A stretch of DNA of 64,000 nucleotides from Pyrinomonadaceae bacterium. Lineage in GTDB: Bacteria; Acidobacteriota; Blastocatellia; Pyrinomonadales; Pyrinomonadaceae. The notes below the pieces were generated by a model. That model was not told the origin of the DNA, ran no database searches, and was given only the letters and a program-made list of their open reading frames with translations. Positions 22,629 to 32,315 of this stretch are shown piece by piece. The stretch lies in the NCBI GenBank assembly GCA_030841105.1, contig JAVEDE010000125.1, positions 106,584-170,583 on the forward strand, given 5' to 3'. The translations under genes and the position numbers were made by a program. Positions within the stretch are counted from its first letter, which is position 1; the number at the start of each line of letters is the position of its first letter.

Positions 22629-23727
22629 TGAAGTTGAGCGCTTTGCCGACGGAGGGGTCGCGGCGGACGCGCCAGATTTTCGAGTCGAGGTAGTAGTGGA
22701 TGAAGGCGTAGCCCCAGAAGAAGGCGGCGACGAGTTGGGTGAGTTGTGCGCCTTGCCCGCTGGTGTGCGAGATGTACTGGCGCGGCAGTTGATACCAGAG
22801 GCCGAAGAGAACGCCGAAGAGGACGTAATAGACGACGCGGCGGCTGATCAGTTCGGCCGCGCCGTGACGCGTGCGCGCTTCGTCGCCGCTCGTGTACTTG
22901 CGGTTGTGAAACCAGATGAGACGATGATATTGCAGGTTGTGATAGACGGTGAGAATGGCGACGATGGCGATGGGCTTGTGCGGCATCGGCGTCAAGAGCA
23001 CGAGCCAGTGCATCGGCACGCAGGCGGCGAGCAGCAGGTACTTCGGCACGTCGAGCGGCTGCCTGCCGACGGCGCGCTGCAACTGACGGAACAGCCACAC
23101 GACGGCGACGGCGACGGTCGCGGCGAGCAGCGCGTTGTCGAGATAACCGAGGCCGCCCGCCAGTCGCGCGGGGACGCGTGCCAGAGCTTCTGGGTCGCGC
23201 GCGACGAAGGCGACGAAGGGGTAAGTGAGCGCGAGCAGGATGAACAGGCGGTCGAGCGCGTTGTCAACGGGAGCGAGGTCTGCGTTCTTCTTCTTGTAGA
23301 GCACCATGAAGCCGTAGTGCTGTTTGACTAGATGGTAGTAAGCCCACAGCGCGGCGAGGAAGAAGAAGACGAGGCCGAGTCCGGCGACGACCATCAAAGG
23401 GCCAACGGCGAAGAAGGCGAGCGACCCCCACAGCAGTCGGCCGCGCGCGCGCCGCTCCTCGCGGTCGAAGTAGGTGCGCGAGAACGTGCCGAAGACGTGC
23501 GGCGCGTCAATCAGGATCGCCCACGCCGCCACCATCGGCACGAGCGGCACGACGCCGCCGACGTAGAGCGCGAACAGCGCGTAGCTCGACGCGACCGACC
23601 CGATGAACCACACGAGGTCGTCGCGCGCGCTGATGATCCACCGCACGGAGAGGGCGTGTGCGTCGGCGCGATCAGCCGTCGCCGCGATCACTGTCGTCGG
23701 GTTAGTCGTCGTGGTGGTGGCCGACAT
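22618..23727 (-). CDS. Multi-pass membrane protein, conserved hypothetical
   Basis: The 369-residue protein has a Thr-rich hydrophilic N-terminus (about 40 residues) and roughly eight hydrophobic segments. Conserved-looking His-containing motifs occur: DAPHVFGTFSRTYFDREERR, YYHLVKQHYGFMVLY, TVYHNLQYHRLIWFHNRKY and FIHYYLDSKIWRVRRDP. Clustered histidines in a membrane protein suggest metal or heme binding, as in fatty-acid desaturase-like or cytochrome-like proteins, but I cannot assign a family. The C-terminus (NFSDK) is written by the heptad repeat arm. Confidence 0.85.
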   Translation of the reverse strand: MSATTTTTNPTTVIAATADRADAHALSVRWIISARDDLVWFIGSVASSYALFALYVGGVVPLVPMVAAWAILIDAPHVFGTFSRTYFDREERRARGRLLWGSLAFFAVGPLMVVAGLGLVFFFLAALWAYYHLVKQHYGFMVLYKKKNADLAPVDNALDRLFILLALTYPFVAFVARDPEALARVPARLAGGLGYLDNALLAATVAVAVVWLFRQLQRAVGRQPLDVPKYLLLAACVPMHWLVLLTPMPHKPIAIVAILTVYHNLQYHRLIWFHNRKYTSGDEARTRHGAAELISRRVVYYVLFGVLFGLWYQLPRQYISHTSGQGAQLTQLVAAFFWGYAFIHYYLDSKIWRVRRDPSVGKALNFSDK

Positions 23728-23884
23728 GGAAAGTTTCCTTGTGCACGGAGTTCCGGCGTGCGTCGTGTGGACACGCGCGGCGCGCCCGTCTCATAATCTG
23801 CCGAAAGATTTTGGAGCGCGCGTGGAGACGGATTTTAGCATAACGACGGGGGCGCGCCGTCGCGGAAAGTGAAGGACGAAACTC

Positions 23885-24580
23885 ATGCCGACGAACGACG
23901 AAGCCCTGCACGATCTACTGGCGAAACTTTTTCAGGCGCACCCTTGGCACGGCGTCACGCCGGGGGCGGACTCGCCCGCCGCCGTCAACGCCTACATCGA
24001 GATCGTCCCGACCGATGCCGTCAAGTACGAACTCGACAAGCCCTCCGGCCACCTCCGCGTGGATCGCCCGCAGCGTTTCTCTTCGATGTGCCCGACGCCG
24101 TACGGCTTCATCCCGCAAACCTACTGCGGCGCAAGCGTGGCCGCGCTCTGCGAAGCGCGCGTCGGCCGCACCGGCATCCGCGGCGACGGCGACCCGCTCG
24201 ACATCTGCGTCCTCACCGAACGTCCCGCCGCCCACGGCGACTTCTTCGTCCGCGCCCTCCCCATCGGCGGCCTCCGCATGATTGACGGCAACGAGGCCGA
24301 CGACAAGATCATCGCCGTGCTCGAATCGGACGTGACCTACGGACACCTCCGCGACATCGCCGACGCTCCGCGCGGACTCGTCGATCGTCTCCAACACTAT
24401 TTCCTGAGCTACAAGCAACTCCCGCAGGAAGCCCCGCGCCGCGTCGAGATCGCGGAAGTCTACAACCGCGCCGACGCGGCGGAAGTGATCGAACGCAGCG
24501 TCGCCGATTACCGCGCGACCTACGGCGCACCCGAAACACGCATCGCCGAGTTGCGGCGTCTGTTGATGAACGGAGCGTAG
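23885..24580 (+). CDS. ppa: Inorganic pyrophosphatase (family I)
   Basis: The 231-residue protein has the family I soluble pyrophosphatase signature GIRGDGDPLDICVLTER (about residues 95-112; the Asp residues bind the catalytic metals) and further active-site pieces IEIVPTDAVKYELDKPSGHL and RPQRFSSMCPTPYGFIPQTY. It hydrolyses pyrophosphate to phosphate in the cytoplasm. It is somewhat longer than the 170-180 residues of the common bacterial form, with extra N- and C-terminal segments. It is divergent from the membrane protein gene upstream. Confidence 0.93.
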   Translation: MPTNDEALHDLLAKLFQAHPWHGVTPGADSPAAVNAYIEIVPTDAVKYELDKPSGHLRVDRPQRFSSMCPTPYGFIPQTYCGASVAALCEARVGRTGIRGDGDPLDICVLTERPAAHGDFFVRALPIGGLRMIDGNEADDKIIAVLESDVTYGHLRDIADAPRGLVDRLQHYFLSYKQLPQEAPRRVEIAEVYNRADAAEVIERSVADYRATYGAPETRIAELRRLLMNGA

Positions 24581-24687
24581 TCTTCCGGCGTGCGTTTTAT
24601 TGCGACTATAACTACTTCATTCGGATCAATAACACGGTGTCTTGCGGATGAGGGTAACGCAATTTTGCGGTCGGGCGCAGGTTGTGG

Positions 24688-25074
24688 TTAGGAGTAGGTA
24701 GCGGCGACGGCATCTATCTCGATCAGGAATCCATGATGCAACTCTCTGGTCGGGATCACGGCGCGCGCCGGCCGGTGCTCGCCGAGCACCTTCGCGTACA
24801 CTTCGTTGACCGCGCTCCACAAGTTGATGTCGGAAATATAGACCGTCATCTTCAACGCCCGGCTGAGATCGCTATTGGCCGCCTTGAGAATCGCGCCCAC
24901 GTTTTTTAAGACCTGCTCCGTCTGCTCCTCGATTGAGCCGAGCTTCTTTTCGCCGGTTCGCGGGTCAATGGCGAGTTGCCCGGCGACAAAGACTAACCCG
25001 TTATAGACGACGGCCTGTGAGTAGTGGCCTGCCGGGGTGGGCGCGTCCTGCGTCTGTATGGTTGTGATTTCCAT
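24688..25074 (-). CDS. ridA: RidA family (Rid/YjgF) protein
   Basis: The 128-residue protein has the Rid pattern: AGHYSQAVVYNGLVFVAGQL, EEQTEQVLKNVGAILKAANS, KMTVYISDINLWSAVNEVYA, and RPARAVIPTREL with the Arg that binds the substrate carboxylate. RidA speeds hydrolysis of reactive 2-aminoacrylate-type enamines and imines from pyridoxal-phosphate enzymes. The C-terminal strand is HHGFLIEIDAVAATYS; the usual LPxGxxVEIE is altered to HHGFLIEID, so substrate range may differ from canonical RidA. Confidence 0.93.
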   Translation of the reverse strand: MEITTIQTQDAPTPAGHYSQAVVYNGLVFVAGQLAIDPRTGEKKLGSIEEQTEQVLKNVGAILKAANSDLSRALKMTVYISDINLWSAVNEVYAKVLGEHRPARAVIPTRELHHGFLIEIDAVAATYS

Positions 25075-25203
25075 AGCTCAAGGTACTCATCTATTAAAAT
25101 TTGGTCAAATACGCCTGACGCCCCTCGCAGTAGATCTTTTTCAACGCGCGGCCTGATCCGATTTCCCCGCGAATTTCGCGTATCTGATCGGAGGTGGAAT
25201 TTT

Positions 25204-25923
25204 ATGGCGATTAACGCGAACGCATTGCAGCGTCCCACGGATCGGCGTCTGTTCTTGGCCGCCGCGATCCTCTTCCCGCTGGTCGTCCTCGCCGGCTACT
25301 TCAAGTCTTACTACTTCAGCGCCTTCTTCGACGTGCCGTCGGTCGCCAACACGCTGGTGCATGCGCACGCCCTGGTGATGTCGTCGTGGGTCGTCTACTT
25401 CTCGACGCAGATCGCGCTCATCCGCACGAAGAACGTCAGGGTGCACATGACGATGGGGATGGTCGGCATAGCCTTGGCGGCGCTCGTCGTCGTCGTCGGA
25501 ACGGCGACCGCTTACGACGCGCAACTCGTGCGCGGGTCAGCGCCTCCGGGCGTGAACCCGCACTCGTTCTTCGTGCTCCCGATGCTGGACATGACCCTGT
25601 TCGTGATCTTCTTCTCCGCCGCCATCTACTACCGGAAGCGCCCGGCGGAGCACAAGACCCTGATGCTGATGACCGCCATCGCTTTCATGCCGGCGGCGCT
25701 CTTCCGGCTGCCCGTCGTGCCGCCGCAGTTTATGATCCACTGGGCGTTCGGCGTCCCCATGCTCGTCGCGGTCGCTTGCCTCGGCTGGCACAGGGCGAAG
25801 CACCGCAAACTCAACAAGGTGTTCGCAGCCTCCGTCCTCATCATCATCGCGGCGCACCCGCTACGCATCGCGCTCTTAAACTCGGAGGTCTGGCTGCGCT
25901 TCACCGCCTTGCTCGCCCCCTAG
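25204..25923 (+). CDS. Six- or seven-helix membrane protein with conserved histidines
   Basis: The 239-residue protein has six or seven hydrophobic helices and His residues in or next to them: NTLVHAHALVMSSWVVYFST, RVHMTMGMVGI, AEHKTLMLMTAI and FMIHWAFGVPM. The arrangement H.HA.....W....Q......H is reminiscent of small membrane cytochrome-like proteins, but I cannot assign a named family. ATG 25204 has CGGAGGTGG upstream and is preferred over the longer frame, whose extra 60 residues run antisense to ridA. It is divergent from ridA and probably monocistronic. Confidence 0.85.
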   Translation: MAINANALQRPTDRRLFLAAAILFPLVVLAGYFKSYYFSAFFDVPSVANTLVHAHALVMSSWVVYFSTQIALIRTKNVRVHMTMGMVGIALAALVVVVGTATAYDAQLVRGSAPPGVNPHSFFVLPMLDMTLFVIFFSAAIYYRKRPAEHKTLMLMTAIAFMPAALFRLPVVPPQFMIHWAFGVPMLVAVACLGWHRAKHRKLNKVFAASVLIIIAAHPLRIALLNSEVWLRFTALLAP

Positions 25924-25980
25924 TAGTGTTTCAAACATCGAACGTAGGCAGACAAAGCTGCTGCTTCAATAGCAGCATGC

Positions 25981-26214
25981 TCAAGTTTTGACTCTTTCCT
26001 CTACGCCGCAACGGGGGCATTGGAGAACGCGGCGTGAGTCGTCGCGCCAACGGGCGCGTGCGGCTGTGGAGAGACGAGGCTCTCGTTCCTCCGCCTCGCC
26101 TTCGCTAAAGAAACGGCCGCGCGCGCCCGTGTGAGGCGCGCGCGGCTCGGTCGTCTCTTCCGTCTGGCAGAGGCGGCACGTCCAGCCGTAGCCGTTGTTG
26201 ACGAAGTGTTCCAT
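25981..26214 (-). CDS. Small two-CxxC zinc-ribbon protein
   Basis: This 77-residue protein has CRLCQTEE near residue 13 and CPRCGVEE near residue 66, separated by an Arg/Glu-rich linker. The pair of CxxC motifs probably forms one zinc ribbon. The function is unknown. Its ATG (26212-26214) is immediately followed upstream by a 33-bp hairpin arm, so there is no Shine-Dalgarno. The transcript would either start inside the repeat or depend on the upstream protease gene. Confidence 0.6.
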   Translation of the reverse strand: MEHFVNNGYGWTCRLCQTEETTEPRAPHTGARGRFFSEGEAEEREPRLSTAARARWRDDSRRVLQCPRCGVEERVKT

Positions 26215-26305
26215 AAGGCAGAGGTCAGGGGTTAGAGATCAGAGGTCCGTGAAAGACCGAAGCTTTTTTGCAGACCTCTGATCTCTAACCCCTGACCTCC
26301 GCCTT
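26215..26305. repeat. Near-perfect 33-bp inverted repeat, GAGGTCA/GGGGTTA heptads
   Basis: The left arm (26215-26247) and right arm (26273-26305) pair over 33 bp with one mismatch around a 25-base loop. Within an arm the units AGAGGTC, AGGGGTT, AGAGATC and AGAGGTC follow in 7-bp steps. It lies between the small zinc-ribbon gene and the protease gene. Confidence 0.9.
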
Positions 26306-26319
26306 TAACCTCTGCTTTG

Positions 26320-27468
26320 TTACCTTCTGACCACGCCGCGGCGTTCGGGCAGCAGGCGCACGGGAACTCTGACGCGCCCGTTGTCGCGGAACACTTCCAC
26401 CTGCACCACGTCGTTGAACTGGTGCTTGTCGAGAATGCGGAAGAGATCGTCGCCGTTGTTCACGCGCTCGCCGTCAATGCCGACGATGATGTCGCCGATG
26501 GCTACGTCGCCGTCCGGCGTCTGTTCGAGGCCGCGCAAACCTGCGGCGGCGGCCGACCCGTTCGGGGCGACCTGATAGATGCCGACGCCCTCGGCGACAG
26601 GCAGTCGAATTTGCAGGTTACGCACGTTGAACGGAACGATGCCGAGTTTCGGGCGGACGACTGCGCCGTTCTTGATCAGTTGCGGCACGACGCGCTTGGC
26701 GATGCTCGCGGGGACGGCGAAGCCGACGCCGACCGAGCCGCCCGCGGGCGACAGGATTTGCGAGTTGATGCCGATCACGCGGCCGCTCGAATCGAGCAAA
26801 GGCCCGCCGGAGTTGCCGGGGTTAATCGAAGCGTCCGTCTGAATCGCGCCTTCAATTTGGCGGTTGTTGCGCGCGCGGATGGGGCGTTGCAGGCCGCTGA
26901 TGACGCCTGTCGTGAGCGTGCGCGTGAAGCCGAACGGGTTGCCGATGGCGAGAACTTTCTGCCCCACGACGAGCGTGTCCGAGTCGCCGAAGGGGATGAC
27001 CGTCAGCACGTCGCGCGGCGCTTCGACTTTGATCACGGCGAGGTCTGTGTCCGGGTCTTCGCCGACGCGCGTCGCAGGATATGCCTTGTCGCCGCCGAAG
27101 CTGACGCTCAGACGCTGCGCGCCTTCGATGACGTGGTAGTTGGTCAGGATGTGCCCCTGCGTGTCAATGACGAAGCCTGAGCCTGAGCCGGAGCGTTCGC
27201 CCGCTTCCCAGAAGTCGTTGCTGAAGGTGGTCGAGGTGATGAAGACCACGCCCGGCGAGATGGCCTTGTAGACTTCGATGTTGTTCTGTTCGTCGGAGGC
27301 GACGGACGGGTTGGTGATCCCGGCGGGTGCGTTCTCGGCGAGCGACGCGCTACCTGAGGGTTCGAGCAGGCGGCCGCCGTAGCGTTCAACGAAGAAGACG
27401 ACGCCGGCGGCGATGAAGGCCGACGTAAACGCGATCAGCAAGATTTGGCGTGCGGAAATTCGATACAT
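26320..27468 (-). CDS. HtrA/DegP-type trypsin-like serine protease with PDZ domain
   Basis: The 382-residue protein starts with a signal anchor (RQILLIAFTSAFIAAGVVFF). The protease domain has the catalytic triad in LTNYHVIEGA (His near 109), DTDLAVIKVE (Asp near 142) and NPGNSGGPLLDS (Ser near 217), and a single PDZ domain fills the C-terminal 100 residues (IYQVAPNGSAAAAGL, DIIVGIDGERVNNGDDL). Such proteases degrade or refold damaged envelope proteins. ATG 27468 with AGAGGAAAC upstream is preferred over the longer frame. It lies between a hairpin repeat and an untranscribed-looking gap, and is probably monocistronic. Confidence 0.94.
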   Translation of the reverse strand: MYRISARQILLIAFTSAFIAAGVVFFVERYGGRLLEPSGSASLAENAPAGITNPSVASDEQNNIEVYKAISPGVVFITSTTFSNDFWEAGERSGSGSGFVIDTQGHILTNYHVIEGAQRLSVSFGGDKAYPATRVGEDPDTDLAVIKVEAPRDVLTVIPFGDSDTLVVGQKVLAIGNPFGFTRTLTTGVISGLQRPIRARNNRQIEGAIQTDASINPGNSGGPLLDSSGRVIGINSQILSPAGGSVGVGFAVPASIAKRVVPQLIKNGAVVRPKLGIVPFNVRNLQIRLPVAEGVGIYQVAPNGSAAAAGLRGLEQTPDGDVAIGDIIVGIDGERVNNGDDLFRILDKHQFNDVVQVEVFRDNGRVRVPVRLLPERRGVVRR

Positions 27469-27713
27469 AATCTGTTTCCTCTGGAATGACAAAAAACATG
27501 ACGAACCGAGAGCTTCGTTAAGATGCGCGCGGCGGAGTCGCCGTTGTGCGTCGCGTGCGGGCGGGCGAAAAGGCGCGTCCGGCGGCGTCAAAAGCTGATA
27601 CGCGTAATTGCGTGGGAAGGTTTGCACAACTCCGGCGCGGACGCAAACGGGCGCGGGTCTCGCGTCGGGCGCAGGCAGTGTGCGCGCGGGGCGCGTCCGA
27701 ATTTATGGAAACG

Positions 27714-28082
27714 CTAAAACAGCATGGCGAGCAGGGCGTCGGGCAGGCGTGCGATAAAGGCGAGGGCGGCGTCGGTCTGCGGCCAGCCGAGGGCGGAGAT
27801 GCCCGTGGCGGCGTGGACGAACATGAGAGCGCAGTAGAGGCAGAGGACGAATTGCAGGCCGCGGCGCGCGAGCGCGAGATGCGACCAGCGATAGAGGACG
27901 AGGGCGACCGACGCGCCGACGAAGAGCTTGGCGGCGAGAAAAGGGGCGTTGCCCGCGTCGAGCAGGTAAGCCATCAGCCCGTTGCCTTCCGTCGCCAGCC
28001 CGTTGCGCACCCACAGAATGGTCAACTGCGCGTCGAGCCAGTTCAGCAGAAACAGCAGCAGGCATTTCGTCAGTGCGCTCAT
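27714..28082 (-). CDS. DUF5658 family small membrane protein
   Basis: The 122-residue protein has three or four hydrophobic segments and the family pattern LLFLLNWLDAQLTILWV, GLATEGNGLMAYLL, FLAAKLFVGASVALVLY. DUF5658 has no known function. The start has GAAGGAGACC a short way upstream. It is followed by no obvious terminator and lies in the same orientation as the protease gene. Confidence 0.8.
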   Translation of the reverse strand: MSALTKCLLLFLLNWLDAQLTILWVRNGLATEGNGLMAYLLDAGNAPFLAAKLFVGASVALVLYRWSHLALARRGLQFVLCLYCALMFVHAATGISALGWPQTDAALAFIARLPDALLAMLF

Positions 28083-28143
28083 CGCTCGCGAGGTCTCCTT
28101 CTCCGCGTCGTCTAACTTTGTTTAACCCTGCCCCTTAACGATT

Positions 28144-28172
28144 GAACCCCCAGCTTATTGGGCTGGGGGTTC
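28144..28172. terminator. Perfect 11-bp palindrome, terminator- or REP-like
   Basis: GAACCCCCAGC (28144-28154) pairs with GCTGGGGGTTC (28162-28172) across a 7-base loop. No T-tract follows on either strand, so it may equally be a small REP-type palindrome. It lies between the gene starting at 28082 and the one ending at 28339. Confidence 0.5.
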
Positions 28173-28250
28173 GCTCAGGCTACGGGAGAAACGAATTCGC
28201 TTCGTTGTATCAACTAGAAAGTGTGAATGCTCCGCGCGTTCCGAAATACT

Positions 28251-28335
28251 GGTAAATGGTAAATGGCAAATAGTAAATGGTGAACAGAGGAAGACTCTCT
28301 TATTCCATTCACCATTTACCGTTTACCCTTTACCA
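28251..28335. repeat. Hairpin of GTAAATG heptads
   Basis: The left arm (28251-28284) has GGTAAAT, GGTAAAT, GGCAAAT and AGTAAAT units. The right arm (28308-28335) is the inverse, TTCACCATTTACC then CTTTACCA. It lies four bases downstream (minus sense) of the stop at 28339. Confidence 0.85.
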
Positions 28336-28338
28336 ACT

Positions 28339-28584
28339 CTATTCCAATTCGATGCCGCGCTCTTTGGCGATGCCGCGCGCTTTCATCACGATGTCGTCGT
28401 CAACGGGTTCGTTCGCGTCGCCCGCCATCCAGCCTTGCACCTCTTCGACGGGGCGGCCGAGCGCGATAGCCAACTTCTCGTCATCCGCCTCGAAACCCCC
28501 GTCGCGCAGTCGCTTCAAAATCTCGCGGCCGCCCGCCTCCGTCGTCCCGCGGTCGTCAACCGCCTGCTCGTTTTTCTCTTCCAT
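28339..28584 (-). CDS. Small conserved hypothetical protein, helix-turn-helix-like
   Basis: This 81-residue acidic protein has a disordered N-terminus and a helical C-terminal part (DDEKLAIALGRPVEEVQGWM, VMKARGIAKERGIELE) resembling a short helix-turn-helix. The function is unknown. GGGGAATC precedes the ATG. The HMA chaperone gene lies 21 bases upstream on the same strand, so the two are probably cotranscribed. Confidence 0.75.
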   Translation of the reverse strand: MEEKNEQAVDDRGTTEAGGREILKRLRDGGFEADDEKLAIALGRPVEEVQGWMAGDANEPVDDDIVMKARGIAKERGIELE

Positions 28585-28605
28585 GTAGATTCCCCTTTTT
28601 GCTGT

Positions 28606-28848
28606 TTATGCCGTAGCTTCCGTCGCTTGCGATCCGTCGCCCGTGGTCGCGCTGTAACCTAAATCCTGAATCTTCTTGATGAGCGTCTGTTCCAGCACGA
28701 CCGCATCGTCGTAGGCGACGTTGGCGGTCTTGCCGCCGTAGGTCACTTCGGCGCGAAAGACACCGGCCGTCGTCTCCAACGTCTCCTTGATCTCCACCGC
28801 GCACGACTCGCAGTGCATGCCCTTGATGTGAAATTCCGACTCCCTCAT
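28606..28848 (-). CDS. HMA-domain metal chaperone (CopZ-like)
   Basis: The 80-residue protein is a single heavy-metal-associated domain: MRESEFHIKGMHCESCAVEI carries the metal-binding GMHCESC motif, and VTYGGKTANVAYDDAVVL and LIKKIQDLGYSATTG match the ferredoxin-like fold. Such proteins ferry Cu(I) or similar soft metals. ATG 28848 has GGGGGAGG just upstream. It is followed by the small HTH-like gene; no P-type ATPase is in the window. Confidence 0.9.
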   Translation of the reverse strand: MRESEFHIKGMHCESCAVEIKETLETTAGVFRAEVTYGGKTANVAYDDAVVLEQTLIKKIQDLGYSATTGDGSQATEATA

Positions 28849-28943
28849 ACTGAAACCTCCCCCTGTTAAGAGCGAGAGCGCAGCCGCCGTGCCGCACGCG
28901 TCGAAGAGACTGCGACCGACGCCGCCCGCGCGCTTCGTCCGAA

Positions 28944-28974
28944 TTGTCATCTTGCTTGATGTGCGGCGTATTAT
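28944..28974 (+). promoter_or_regulatory. Candidate promoter for prmC
   Basis: TTGTCA (28944-28949) and TATTAT (28969-28974) are separated by 19 bases. Transcription would start only a few bases before the prmC ATG at 28989, giving an almost leaderless message, in keeping with the absence of a clear Shine-Dalgarno. Confidence 0.4.
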
Positions 28975-28988
28975 ACAGCACAACCGAG

Positions 28989-29912
28989 ATGAGCGAGCAA
29001 CCGCACAGCAACAACAGCAGCCGCCGCGTGAAGATCGCGGAGGCTTTAACGGAAGCCGCCGCGACCCTGCGTGCGGCAGGCGTCGCCAACGCGCGCCCGG
29101 ACGCCCGCGCGCTCCTCTCGCACACGCTCGCGCGCAGCCACGCCTTCCTCGTCGCGCATTCCGACGACGAACTTGAGCCGCACGCGCTCGCGCTGTTTCG
29201 CGAACGCGTCACACGCCGCGCGGCGGGCGAACCCGTGCAGTACATCACCGGGCGACAGGAGTTTTACGGCCTTGATTTTGAAGTCAACCCGGCGGTGCTC
29301 ATCCCGCGCCCCGAAACCGAGTTGCTCGTCGAATGTGCGCTCGAACTGTTACGCGGGACGGATGCGCCGCTCGTCTGTGATGTCGGTACGGGTTCGGGCT
29401 GCATCCCCGTCGCGCTGCTCCACGAACGCGCGGACGCGCACGCCTTCGGCCTCGACATCTCGACGGACGCGCTCGCCGTCGCCGCACGCAACGCCGCGCG
29501 CCACCACGTCAACTCGCGCCTCATGCTCCTCGTCTCCGATTGTTTCGACGCGCTCGATGTGGTCAATGTGCCGGACGCCGTCGCAGCAGCGACGACCTTC
29601 GACCTGATCACGTCCAACCCGCCCTACATCGCCGAGAGCGAAATCGCAAACTTGCAACGCGAAGTGCGCGAGCACGAACCGCGCGGCGCGCTGACGCCCG
29701 GCGGCGACGGCCTCTCCATCATCCGCCGCCTCGTCGCGGAAGCGCCGCGCTTCATCCGCGCGGGCGGTTATCTCATCTTCGAGATCGGTTACGACCAGCA
29801 CGAAGCAATCGCGCGCCTCGTCCATCCGAACGTCTGGACTCTGCTCGACATCCGCCGCGACCTGCAAGGCATCCCCCGCGTCGTCATCTTGCAGAGCCGC
29901 GCGGGCGCATAA
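28989..29912 (+). CDS. prmC: Peptide chain release factor N5-glutamine methyltransferase PrmC (HemK)
   Basis: The 307-residue methyltransferase modifies the GGQ glutamine of release factors RF1 and RF2. It has the helical N-terminal substrate domain, the PrmC block YITGRQEFYGLDFEVNPAVL-IPRPETELLVE, the SAM-binding motif VCDVGTGSGCIPVALL (about 128-143) and the catalytic NPPY in ITSNPPYIAESE (about 208). Length is normal for the family. ATG 28989 (MSEQPHSNN) is the likely start. murA follows on the same strand after 147 bases. Confidence 0.96.
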   Translation: MSEQPHSNNSSRRVKIAEALTEAAATLRAAGVANARPDARALLSHTLARSHAFLVAHSDDELEPHALALFRERVTRRAAGEPVQYITGRQEFYGLDFEVNPAVLIPRPETELLVECALELLRGTDAPLVCDVGTGSGCIPVALLHERADAHAFGLDISTDALAVAARNAARHHVNSRLMLLVSDCFDALDVVNVPDAVAAATTFDLITSNPPYIAESEIANLQREVREHEPRGALTPGGDGLSIIRRLVAEAPRFIRAGGYLIFEIGYDQHEAIARLVHPNVWTLLDIRRDLQGIPRVVILQSRAGA

Positions 29913-30059
29913 AAGTTCCCGGCCGCCATCTAGTCGCCGCCCCGTCGCCGTGTTAAAATCCGTCAACTTTAAATCGCAACTGATAGTCAATCTCCAACGG
30001 GTAACATCACGGGTCGGAATCTTGCTGATAGCTGGCGGTTGACGACTCGCAACTTCTTT

Positions 30060-31376
<1,317 letters not shown>

Positions 31377-31406
31377 CACGGAGCGGCGGAAGCGATTCGA
31401 GCCGTC

Positions 31407-31679
31407 ATGAAATTTGAATGGAACGAAATCAAAGCCTCCGTTAACCTGTCAAAGCATGGCATCTCATTCGATGAGGCGCAGACCGTCTTCCATGATCCTC
31501 TGTATGTAGATTTCTATGATCCGGATCATTCCGTTGAGGAGCATCGTTATATTATCGTTGGCGAGTCGCGGCAAGGTCGTCTATTGTTAGTATCGTATGT
31601 CGAAAGAGATGAGATCGTCCGTTTAATCAGCGCGAGGGAAGTGACGCGAGCGGAGCGTGAAGTTTATGAAGAAGGTTGA
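31407..31679 (+). CDS. brnT: BrnT family toxin
   Basis: The 90-residue protein matches BrnT: MKFEWNEIKASVNLSKHGIS, FDEAQTVFHDPLYVDFYDPD, and RYIIVGESRQGRLLLVSYVE. BrnT is a RelE-fold ribonuclease toxin of type II toxin-antitoxin modules. The gene is noticeably less GC-rich than its neighbours, suggesting it came in by transfer. The antitoxin-like gene overlaps its 3' end by 14 bases. Confidence 0.9.
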   Translation: MKFEWNEIKASVNLSKHGISFDEAQTVFHDPLYVDFYDPDHSVEEHRYIIVGESRQGRLLLVSYVERDEIVRLISAREVTRAEREVYEEG

Positions 31680-31905
31680 GACAGAGGCGGAGGATGAGTT
31701 GAGGCCGGAATACGACTTGCGGAGCTTGCGCATTCGGGGAGTCGGCGCGGGGCGTAAGAGCTTCGGCGGCGCGTTGATCCGTTTAGCGCCGGATGTCGCG
31801 GAGGTGTTCCCCGATTCCGAAGCGGTGAACGAGGCACTTCGTTTCTTAATCAGAGTCACGAAAGAAAATAAACCGCCGCACCCGAATATCGGCGATGATA
31901 TTTAA
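31666..31905 (+). CDS. Antitoxin partner of BrnT (BrnA-like)
   Basis: The 79-residue protein begins MKKVETEAEDELRPEYDLRS, the pattern usual for antitoxins next to BrnT-type toxins, and ends with LAPDVAEVFPDSEAVNEALR, the ribbon-helix-helix-like tail seen in that group. It would neutralise the toxin and bind the operon promoter. ATG 31666 lies inside the toxin gene; translational coupling is likely. An in-frame GTG at 31657 is the alternative start. Confidence 0.8.
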   Translation: MKKVETEAEDELRPEYDLRSLRIRGVGAGRKSFGGALIRLAPDVAEVFPDSEAVNEALRFLIRVTKENKPPHPNIGDDI

Positions 31906-31942
31906 GGCTTGGCTGTTGTCAGTGACTCATCTCATTTAACTT

Positions 31943-32293
31943 ATGGCTGAACCAAACTGCATCTTTTGTCAGGTCGTCGCGGGTGAAATTGCCGCCGACG
32001 TGATTTACACGGACGAGCGCGCGGTGGCGTTTCGCGACATCAACCCGCAAGCGCCCGTCCACGCGCTCGTCATCCCGCGCGAGCACATGGACTCGCTCGA
32101 CGACGCTTCGGTGCGCGACGAGGGCGTGCTCGGCCACCTGTTGCGCGTCGCCGCGCGCGTCGCCAACGCCGAAGGGTTGTCGGAGTCGGGCTACCGCACG
32201 GTCATCAACACGGGCGCGGGCGCGGGGCAGTCGGTCTTTCACCTGCACCTGCACGTCATCGGCGGGCGACCGCTCAATTGGCCGCCGGGCTGA
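31943..32293 (+). CDS. HIT family nucleotide-binding protein
   Basis: The 116-residue protein is a histidine triad hydrolase of the Hint type: N-terminal CIFCQVVAGEIAADVIYTDE, DINPQAPVHALVIPREHMDS, and the catalytic triad QSVFHLHLHVIGGRPLNWPP. Hint enzymes hydrolyse adenosine phosphoramidates and acyl-adenylates. It is complete and normal in length. The SnoaL-like gene follows after 22 bases. Confidence 0.95.
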   Translation: MAEPNCIFCQVVAGEIAADVIYTDERAVAFRDINPQAPVHALVIPREHMDSLDDASVRDEGVLGHLLRVAARVANAEGLSESGYRTVINTGAGAGQSVFHLHLHVIGGRPLNWPPG

Positions 32294-32315
32294 AGTTGGA
32301 GAAAGGAGTCGAGCG

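Noticed and set aside
28144..28172. Transposon terminal repeat
   Set aside because: There is a single palindrome without a transposase or target duplication nearby; a terminator or REP-like element is the simpler reading.
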